A stretch of 64,000 nucleotides of DNA, taken from Alentia gelatinosa. Lineage: Eukaryota; Annelida; Polychaeta; Phyllodocida; Polynoidae. Below the pieces are notes generated by a model. That model did no database searches, was not told where the DNA came from, and worked only from the letters and a program-made list of their open reading frames with translations. This document shows positions 55,853 through 64,000 of this stretch, piece after piece; the first letter of the stretch is position 1; every line of letters starts with the position of its first letter. The translations under genes were made by a program, and so were the position numbers. The stretch lies in the NCBI GenBank assembly GCA_950022655.1, contig OX465579.1:41953950-42017949 (forward strand). The letters are read 5' to 3'.

Positions 55853-56089
55853 ACTGCTGGGGTGGACAGAAATAACCAATGTGTTCACCCTCTTGGTCGC
55901 CTCGCCTCCTCATGGTGCAGACCGGATATGCTTGCACAGAAGCATAACTAAAGCGACCGGGATGGGTGGGGAGCTAGCTCAGTGGTAAAGAGCACGGGAC
56001 TTTGTTGATTCGGGTCCAACTGCAGCCACTTTTCTCCTTCACCCCCAGCAGTGGTAGATTTACTGCTATATCAAAGGCCAATTTTTTTT
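55853..56089 (+). mobile_element. SINE, 3'-truncated
   Basis: Same leader (GCTGGGGTGGACAG) and hairpin; shortened tRNA part lacking the anticodon region; ends at TATCAAAGGCCA. Confidence 0.8.
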
Positions 56090-56327
56090 ATTACTCACAA
56101 TTCATCCTTGCGGATGGTTTTACATTGCGGTCCTGGACTCGGTATCGACGATGTCGAATAAACTCGCTACATACAATTTAGTGCTCGTAATAACATAGGT
56201 AGTGGGTGAGAATGAGATGGGGTAATGCGATGACTAATACAAAGGTGGGTCTCAGTAACCAAGTCTGAATATGTTTTCACACTTATGAAGAAAGTTCACA
56301 TGATCAGGCTAAGTAAGCTTTCGTTGC

Positions 56328-56887
56328 TTATTTGAAGGCTATTTTGCCTTCTATGCTCTTAATATTTTCAGGGAGTTCGTTCCACTGAGTTTGCCTGCGA
56401 TAAAGTGGGGCCCTCTTGTAGAACTCTGTTCTCGGCTTTCTTTTCTTAAATAACCGTTGTGAGCTTGATCTTAGTCTCATGCCTCTGTGGGGATTTATGA
56501 CTGAAACGTCTGCGTCTATAATCATACTCCTTTCTTCTACAATATTTCCCACACCCATACCCTGTCTTAAGTATTCGCGCCTCATGTATCCAGATAGAAG
56601 TTCCTTCCTTCGGTGTCGAGCTTGGCCACCCCAGTGAGACCGTGGAGCTCATAGACAGTGTGCACCATGGCGAAATCCACCATACAGATTCTCAGCGCTC
56701 GATTTTGTAGTCGCTGCAATTTATTTAACCAGTTTGCACTGCCTGTGAAAATAGCACTATAGTCGAGAGTCGGCAGTATTGCCTGTTTATAGAACTTTGT
56801 GGCGACTTGTTTAGACATAAGTGATCTGTGTATGCCGAAAGTTACCAACTTCTGGTTCACTCTCTTGAAGTTGTTTACTTTCGGCAA
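56328..56887 (-). pseudogene. C-terminal fragment of a second LINE RT
   Basis: FYKQAILPTLDYSAIFTGSA and LQRLQNRALRICM (56887-56582), then RQTQWNELPENIKSI (56585-56328) match the end of CR1/L2/Jockey-type RT proteins. Two frames. A SINE tail at 56888 cuts it. Confidence 0.7.
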
Positions 56888-57030
56888 ACTCTCACCTCGG
56901 TAAATGTGTAGGGGTGGGATTTCTTCCTACATTCATCTCATAGATTTGGTCAAATCTAAAGTAAGTCTAATTGAACAAATTGGACGTTAAACTACCCAAA
57001 CAAACAAAAAACAAAAGAAACAAACTTTAG
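56888..57030 (+). mobile_element. SINE 3' part
   Basis: CTCTCACCTCGGTAAATGTG through GGACGTTAAACTACCC and CAAA repeats. A shortened tail copy lies at 57148-57179. Confidence 0.8.
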
Positions 57031-57321
57031 TTAGGGCCTACTTAGAAAAGTATTAACCACAGCAGTCTGATAACAGTTAATTATGATTATTGGAAGTTAA
57101 ATCCAGTTAAAACCTGATAATGTAGCATGAGATGTTTTACACTCAAAAGTCTAATTGAACAAACCCAAACAAACAAATTGACAATCAAAGGAGTGTTGCA
57201 TGGTTGGCACACAGGTGTTAATTCACCTCTCAAGAGGTGCCCATATGTCTACCTGGTGTAACCAGTCCGCAGATGGGTCAATTTCACCTGTTCTGTCAGA
57301 ATCTTGTCAGGTTTCCTTGTC

Positions 57322-57590
57322 TTGTTTGTTTGGTTTGTTTGTTTGTTTGTCTGGGTAGTTTAACGTCCAATTTGTTCAATTAGAGTTTTGGGTTTGACCG
57401 AATCTATGAGATGACTGTAGGTAGAAACCTTAGGTAGAAGGATTGGCCTTTGATATAGCAGTAAATCTACCACTGCTGGGCGTGAGGGAGAAAAGTGGCT
57501 GCAATGGGACTCCAATCAACAAAGTCCAACAACCTTGGGATTACAAGTCCAGTGCTCTTTACCACTGAGCTAACTCCCCACCCTGGTTGG
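57322..57590 (-). mobile_element. SINE, minus orientation
   Basis: TTTG repeats and TTTAACGTCCAATTTGTTCA at the left, tRNA part (complement of TTAGCTCAGTGGTAAAGAGC) at the right; no 5' leader. Confidence 0.8.
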
Positions 57591-58456
57591 CATTTACCAA
57601 CACTTTTATGTGCTTGGTATTCAAATTATTTCTAATGAACTGTTTTTAACCCATTCCCCGCAGCAGGGTGTTACCCGGTTGGCCACTCGATCGCAGCGCC
57701 CCCTATCGTTATACTATGTACTACCGCAGCAGGCTTTTACCAGATTCACCGCTGTACCGCAGGCATGTTTTGCCGCTAGGGGTCTGAGGAAGGTGGTAGT
57801 GGTAGAATTTCTCCATTTTCTCCGTAAATTGATGATTTATGACGACCATTACGGTAATCAGGAGACCTGTATCTTGGTGTGTATATGTATTTTGTTAATA
57901 AAATCAACGGTTTAATATATGTAATCTTAAACTGAAGTTGGCCTAAAATAGGCGCCTATGTAAAAAATAACCGTCCATGGCGTCCGCCTATCTAAGGCCT
58001 TACACACTTCTATAGCAGATTTGTTCGCATCAATATATATTAATAATCAAATATGATCCCTACCTACACAATTCTAAAGTATTATGAAATAAAACAACGC
58101 CTAAAGTGATCTGAGCAATATCGAAAGTTTGAACTCGCGCACCATAGCAAAACCGTTGGTGGGGGCGGGAGTCGCAGTGTCAATATGGATGGCTATGCTG
58201 ATTCCTCTACGCAATGGATGCTGTGTTAGATCAGGTTAGAAATAATAATCGAGAAAAAAGAAAGTCAGCATTACGGATTTTTGTGTTTCGGCTAACTAAA
58301 TCATATATTTCGGGGTTTAAATCTTAGATAAATGAATTTTCGTATATTCTAACATGAACTACACACTCTCAGCTTCATAATGTTATAATATTGTCCATTT
58401 TGGTTGATTTGAGACCAAGTAATCGAAATATCAAGATGCGCCATACGCACTCTCTT
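57591..58456. other. Intergenic, no gene
   Basis: TTAACCCATTCCCCGCAGCA near 57646 resembles the piggyBac-like MITE starts at 11984 and 63737; the other end is unclear. The rest is AT-rich. Confidence 0.35.
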
Positions 58457-59715
58457 TACTGTACCATAGGTTCAGTAGGGGAGTGCGGATCTGGGCCAGG
58501 CACGATTCAGAAATTCATTTATTATGAGGATTTAGCTTGGATTCTATTACTGGAGACATTAATATTCGTAAACTACAGATTCTCAGCTTTCTCCTGATAT
58601 ATATTTTGTGTATTTCAGACGAGTTGGGACTTAGTTATCGAATTTAGAAGATTAAAAGCTTTACTATAGGCTTGGTAGGGGATTCAGGCGCTGGTCGAGA
58701 TACGATTTAGAAAATCTTTTATTACGAGGATTTAACTTAAATTTTATTACTGGAGACATTAATATTCGTAGACTACGGGTCCTTAGCTTTCTCCTGATAT
58801 ATATTTTGTGTATTTCCGACAATGTGGGATTTAGTTATCGAATTTAGAAGATTAAAAGTACTCAGTGAATAAAATGGCTTATTTCGCCATAGCTAGGTTC
58901 TAACACAGCTCTTTCTAAATGATTTATTTTAGGCTCTCAGCATTGAATATATGGACGGGGACTTGGATTAGGGTAGCCTACACTGTCTGAGGTTTGTTTA
59001 TATGAAATATCATTCAATTTGAACCAGGGGATGATTTAGAATTTAATTAACGAAAACGGTCATCTAAGCTGAGCCTTTACTATGGGTGCGGTAGGGGAGT
59101 TAGGCAAGACACGATTTAGAAAATCATTTATTATCATGGTTTAACTTGAAATATATGATTGGAGACATTAATGTTCGTAAATTATAGATTCTGGGCTTTC
59201 TTTCGATATATATAATGTGCAATTCGGACATGGTGGGACTTAGATATTGATTTATGAAAATTAGATTCGAGCAGTGACTATATTGCCTTATTTCGCCATA
59301 GCTGGGTTATAAGACATCTTTTTCAAAATGATTTCTTTGAGGCTTTCAGCATTGAATCTATGGACGGGGACTTGGATTAGGGTAAACTGCACTGTCTGAG
59401 GTTTGTTTATATGAAATATGATTCATTTTGAACCAGCGGATGATTTAGAAATGAATTAACGGAAATGGTCATCAAAGCTAAGCCTATACTATGAGTTTGG
59501 TAGGGGAGTTAGGCGCTGGGCAAGACACGATTTAGAAAATCATTTATTATGAGGATCTAACTTTAAATATATCACTGGAGACATTAATATTCGTAAATTA
59601 GAGATTCTCAGCTTTCTTCTGATATATATAATGTGCAATTCGGACATGGTGGGACTTAGATATTGATTTTTGAAAATTAGATTCGAGCAGTGACTATATT
59701 GGCTTATTTCGCCAT
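58457..59715. repeat. Complex tandem repeat, periods about 190 and 410 bp
   Basis: 'ctggagacattaatattcgt' recurs four times, 'ggcttatttcgccat' at about 58876, 59285 and 59701 (about 410-bp period); the first two sub-units are about 190 bp apart. Confidence 0.8.
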
Positions 59716-60600
59716 TGATTATACTATAGATAATCAACCACAGAATTACAATGGTCTCTTCAAATTGATTCGCCTAAGGATTCTAATGGAGTTTGATCAT
59801 TACAAGGCTATATGTGGTTATCTCCCACACTCTAAGGATCATCTACATATATTTAATGTCCAGGCTGATATATTGAATTTGGAAAATTCGACTTGTGCCT
59901 ATTCAGCATTGACATTTCCAGGAGGAGTTAACTTTTAAATCGATTGCTGGACAATGATTGACTATATCTACATACAAATATTTCTGAAAGGCAGAAAAGA
60001 AGACAAGGTAGGTGAAGTAAGATTTAAAATATATTTTAATAATGTGTTGTATTTTTTTTCAGATCAATTATTCATCAATATTGTTCAATATATATATATA
60101 CACAGGTTGACAAGCTTGATACATTTCCAGGTGCAGCAGTCGTCATCGTATTCACAATATGTACATAGATTAGTGTTGGCTATACACAGATAGGCACGTT
60201 TTATTTCAGATTCAACAAGGTATATGATCCATTTTTACAGTTCTTTGGTTGATCTGAGACTGAATCAATGCTATATATATAGATATATATATTACACAGG
60301 CAGGAATGATTTTTGTTTCAGATTGAAATAGTCGACATCGTATTCACAATATGTACATAGGTTAGCTTTACACAGGCAGTGATATTTTATTTCAGATTCA
60401 TCAAGGTAATATGATCAGTGTCTGTCTGGCACTCGATGTGGTTGGACCTGGGGGCTTTGTCTCTGATCTAATAATCAATCTAACCACTTCTGATCAATAT
60501 ATTTTCACAAAATATACATGTAGAGAATCTTGATGATACACAGATCATCGCGATCTACTTTGTTTCAGATTTAGTAGGGGAGCAAAGTGTCAAAAAGAGC
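59716..60600. repeat. Imperfect short repeats with 'tttcagattcaacaagg' words
   Basis: Phrases such as 'gtcgtcatcgtattcacaat' and 'tttatttcagattcatcaagg' recur; ORFs here look fortuitous. Confidence 0.4.
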
Positions 60601-60723
60601 CTTAAAAATGGGTCACAATGACACCCGAGAGTCTCCTGGCTGAAACTTGCCATGTTGGTCAATTATGACCTCAGGAATCTGAATCTGATGCTCGTTTGTT
60701 CCAAAAAGTGTAGCATCATGCTA

Positions 60724-61497
60724 GTTTCCATGGTAACAGAAGGAAAACATATTTTAATAATTACTGATATATATTAAATACTTTGATATAAAGAGATAAA
60801 AATATGCAATTTTTCTGTGAAGAAAATCATTGATTCTTTTGTCAAAAGTATACACTATGAAAATATGCCCTTTTCCATTCTCATGGAAGATTTGTTGCCA
60901 TGGTAACATTCCAATATCTAGGAGAACCCTTATTTTCGTTTTTCTTATGGTACTTTATGGTACTTGATGTTGAATAAAAAGAGTTATTTTATGAACAGCA
61001 CATAAAAATTGATGAATATAGCAAAAATACAAAGCAATAATGGGCAGCGCCATTTTTTTAAGTCATTAGATTGTTCCCATGGCAACCATCGCAAGGTAGT
61101 TTCTATGACCATATCTGCCAAATAATGATAATTTAACTGGACATTTGTTTGGTGAGTCCTAATGACATGGCAACTAGTAGAGGAGTATAGTATAAAAATG
61201 GTCATTAGAGAGTCTCCTGCATGAAATCTGCCATATTTGTCAATTATTACATGGGGAATCTGATTCTGCCACTCTCTTGGCCAAAAGAATGTAGCATCAC
61301 TTCCGTTTCCATGACAACATACATGCATAATGATTTACTCAGAAATCCCTATTTTCCTATACATATGAATAGTAAATGTAAGAAAAACAACAAAACATCT
61401 GCTCACAAGCTTTCATTTTCATTTTTATATGTGTACCTTTGGAACATAATGGAGGATTGTTATTTACATTCCCTTAGAATTTTATTGCCATGGCAAC
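60724..61497. promoter_or_regulatory. Array F: five RFX X-box-like sites
   Basis: Fourteen-base sites at 60724 (GTTTCCATGGTAAC), 60894 (GTTGCCATGGTAAC), 61073 (GTTCCCATGGCAAC), 61305 (GTTTCCATGACAAC) and 61484 (ATTGCCATGGCAAC). Spacing 170, 179, 232, 179 bp. The X-box is the known target of RFX factors. They sit in degenerate repeat units sharing 'gagtctcctgcatgaaa'. Confidence 0.6.
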
Positions 61498-61666
61498 CAA
61501 TGCAGACCAGAACATCCACTGCAGGAAGCAACTCTGAATGTATGTGAAACTAACTGCTGTACCTTTATAGTCACTGAAGATGAGTCTCCTGCATGAAACA
61601 TGGCATGTTTGTCAATTATTACATGGGGATTATGATTCTGCCACTCTTTTGGCCAAAAGAATGTAG

Positions 61667-61915
61667 CATTACCCCAGATCCCAAATGAAACAAGAGGAAA
61701 GCCGGAGTGGGCTTATAAAATTTTATAAAATTTTATATATATTTGTTATTGATATTAATAACGTTATACAGTGAATATCAATAATAAGGATAGTGTATAA
61801 TTGACATATGTATATTGTTTGTCAATTATGAAGAGTATATGATAACATAATGAAGTTATTATGTAATATTACATAGTTATGAGTAACATGTAATAATAAT
61901 ATAATAAAAATAGCC
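61667..61915 (-). repeat. Direct repeat copy 1 (B2-type)
   Basis: 249 bp, about 98% identical to 62148-62395. Confidence 0.9.
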
Positions 61916-62147
61916 TCTACGAATGAGAAGGAGTAGAAAAGAGAAAGGTGAGGGTGGGTGGGAAGAAAAAGTACGTGTGTAGGGTATGAGACCTGAAGAG
62001 GAAATGAGGCAGAGTACAGTGTCGACCACGCGCACTTTGATGTTTAGTGCGGCCGACAGTACAGAGGTGGCGCAGGGGTGCGCTTAGTATAGAGGTGTTT
62101 CACCAGGGGGGGCAATGACCACCCCTGACCATAGGCCATGGGCAACC

Positions 62148-62395
62148 CATTACCCCAGATCCTAAATGAAACAAGAGGAAAGCCGGAGTGGGCTTATAAA
62201 ATTTTATAAAATTTTATATATATTTGTTATTGATATTAATAACGTTATACAGTGAATATCAATAATAAGGATAGTGTATAATTGACATATGTATATTGTT
62301 TGTCAATTATGAAGAGTATATGATACTTAATGAAGTTATTATGTAATATTACATAGTTATGAGTAACATGTAATAATAATATAATAAAAATAGCC
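62148..62395 (-). repeat. Direct repeat copy 2 (B1-type)
   Basis: 248 bp. It differs from copy 1 by only a few changes (GATCCC/GATCCT; AACATAATG/ACTTAATG). Confidence 0.9.
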
Positions 62396-62444
62396 AAAAA
62401 GCCAATGAGTTATAGGGAGAGGTGGGTTGGGAAAATAGGAAAGT

Positions 62445-62710
62445 TCACTTTCTGAAGGAAAGGGACTGGATAAGAGAATTATTGACAGTCCTGTGGTCGG
62501 AGACCTTGATGTAGGCACGATGTGCCTGTGATTTCCACCCTCCATACCTCTGGATATTGAGTTCAGGTATGCCTGCCTGGAATGCCTGGGTGGCAGCGGC
62601 CTTCCTGAGGCTGTGGAGGGTGAAAGTCTTCACGGTTTGGCCTGTGTATTTAAATTTTTTTATTTTACCAGGCCTGCTGGGTGAAACAAATTGGGAGGCA
62701 AGGCTATGGG
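62445..62710 (-). pseudogene. Tyrosine recombinase C-terminal fragment
   Basis: VKTFTLHSLRKAAATQAFQA gives H-x-x-R, and QRYGGWKSQAHRAYIK gives the downstream W and Tyr of the active site. The frame is open upstream (VSPSRPGKIKKF) to at least 62700, then decays. It ends just before the direct repeats, as expected for the YR of a Ngaro/Pat-type element. Confidence 0.75.
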
Positions 62711-63736
62711 AATTTGCTGGGTTTTTGCTGGGTTTATGCTGGGGGAGTGCTATTTATACCCGGGTTAGATAACTTTTGCCAGAATGAGGGGGGCCAGGGT
62801 CCATAAATCAGCCCCTTTACACTCCCAGGAGGTCAGGTATAGGCCCGGTGAGCTATGTGGAATAATTACAACTTCATTTTCTGTTTCATCAGAAGCCCAA
62901 TATGGCCCTGTGCCCAATACAGGCGAAAAAGGAAGGGGCAGGAGTTGAAAAATTGCAACTCTCTCCCTTAAGAATGGTACACTTTAGGTGTAATGGGATT
63001 AGCAGTGGCAGTAGTCTCAGTAGGAGACAGTCCATGACTGGTGCTAGAAATCAACAGAGCTACCCTTGATGAAGGTAGTGATCTGGAGTGGTTATAGTTG
63101 AAGGGAAAGTGGACCTTAGTGACTCATATTGCTGGAATATGCCCCGATGGTCAGATTGTATTGGACAGTTTGTTCTTCCATGCATGAGGATAACTGAGGA
63201 GCAGCAGTAGCGTGAATGGAGGGTGAAAGACTGTAAACCACGAGAGGTTGATGCATAGTATTACACAAGCACAACAAGTGTATTACGACGTCAACTTTGA
63301 GTGGTTTACAGAACCACCTGTATACCATGGATAATCATAGTTGGGAGATGTCAGTGCATTAAACAGGTATACTATAATATGATATAGTAAGGTGGAATCA
63401 GTAGAACCCTGCTAGATTCCCCTGTCTAGTAGGATATCCTGAAATGGGCATTTATAGATGTATATAGAAATTAAAGAGACTCAACATTTAGTCAGGTTCT
63501 CATTTTGAGCCATGTATAATTACTTATCTCTAGGTTCTCAGTCCTAGCCATCTTCACATTCTTGAATTGCCCTTCTGTTAGGCCCCAGGCAGGGAAGGGT
63601 GCATTATCCCAAGGTGATCAGTAAGTCACATTTGTACCATAACCTTCTGAAGAGAGGTTTTCTTCTTGTTGTTACCAGTCCTACGGGACCACCTCAAATG
63701 GGATAATCCTGAGGTAATTAGTAGGACACCTTTCTT
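62711..63736. other. No recognised feature
   Basis: Mixed-composition DNA without supported ORFs or clear repeats. Confidence 0.4.
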
Positions 63737-63860
63737 AACCCTTTCTATGCAGGTAATGCCTTAAGGCATTCCCCTAGCGTGTGCCGGTGATGCCTTAAGG
63801 CATTCCCCTACTATATGCCTGTAATGCCTTAAGGCATTCCCCTAGCGTGTGCCGGTAGTG
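63737..63860 (+). mobile_element. Start of piggyBac-like MITE with AATGCCTTAAGGCATT boxes
   Basis: TTAA followed by CCCTTTCTATGCAGG, then three palindromes AATGCCTTAAGGCATT separated by CCCCTA..GCCGG units. The right end is outside the window. Confidence 0.5.
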
Positions 63861-64000
63861 CCAAAAAGTATTATTTTTCGTAAATATGTTAGAAAATCTT
63901 CTATCTTCGGCAATAATGTTTTTACACAAAAAATAATTCCAGAATCGTTTTCTCCATACCTTTTTATTATCATTAACATAAAAAAACATTATGTCATCGC

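Noticed and set aside
59690..60193. ORFs of about 80 codons
   Set aside because: AT-rich, in repeat DNA, no motif, no splice logic.
61667..62395. Direct repeats read as LTRs of a miniature LTR element
   Set aside because: No TG..CA ends or primer site, and a YR end abuts them; split direct repeats fit better, though a TRIM is not excluded.
63745..63860. Three palindromic repeats resembling CRISPR or an operator array
   Set aside because: They belong to a TTAA-started MITE also seen at 11988; no cas genes or promoter context.

Overview
The window is nuclear DNA of an animal, most likely a marine invertebrate. A mollusc fits best, because a SINE at about 48045-48302 resembles ones I remember from molluscs, but this is weak evidence. 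The signs of a eukaryote are spliced genes with GT..AG introns, tRNA-derived SINEs, LINEs, Penelope-, Gypsy- and DIRS/Ngaro-like retroelements, many TIR elements and AT-rich intergenic DNA. I see no bacterial operon, phage, CRISPR array or rRNA gene.

Layout. (1) 270-14374, minus strand: one apparently intact host gene. I could join twelve exons; every joint has usable splice signals and keeps reading phase, giving about 975 codons without a stop, and the gene runs off the left edge. Its motifs suggest a transposase-derived (RNase H-fold) protein. Its introns carry a Penelope fragment and several MITE-like elements. (2) 12.6-25.3 kb: almost no coding capacity, but large repeat units. Each has its own short 'box' motif repeated, often at about 160-230 bp spacing, and two units (15567-19493 and 22232-25313) have clear terminal inverted repeats. 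(3) 25.3-30.5 kb: a TIR-bounded unit holding a decayed tyrosine-recombinase retroelement (gag, RT-RNase H, YR; minus strand). (4) 30.6-38.6 kb: another box-array repeat split by a GC-rich Gypsy element (31395-38017). The Gypsy element has a SINE inside its 5' LTR, only a 14-bp remnant of its 3' LTR, and an extra C2H2 zinc-finger ORF after integrase. (5) 38.5-44.2 kb: foldback and MITE-like elements and another box array. (6) 44.4-50.2 kb: two decayed copies of uncharacterised gene families, riddled with SINE and MITE insertions. (7) 50.2-57.6 kb: a Gypsy 5' fragment, an I/Jockey-like LINE with RNase H, a second LINE piece and many SINE copies. (8) 57.6-64 kb: complex tandem repeats, five RFX X-box-like sites at near-regular spacing, and the 3' end of a second YR retroelement with split direct repeats.

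How the parts relate. Most of the sequence is layered mobile DNA, and the nesting gives relative ages: SINE in LTR, Gypsy in box-array repeat, DIRS-like element in TIR unit, MITE in LINE. The SINE 3' tail resembles the 3' end of the local LINE, so the LINE probably mobilises it. Short copies of just this tail (36-52 bp), flanked by 11-12-bp duplications, are present.

The strongest candidate for something undescribed is the recurring box-array architecture: at least six sequence-unrelated families, each with a private 9-17-bp motif at roughly nucleosome-scale intervals. All family names are from motif recognition by eye; no database was searched.
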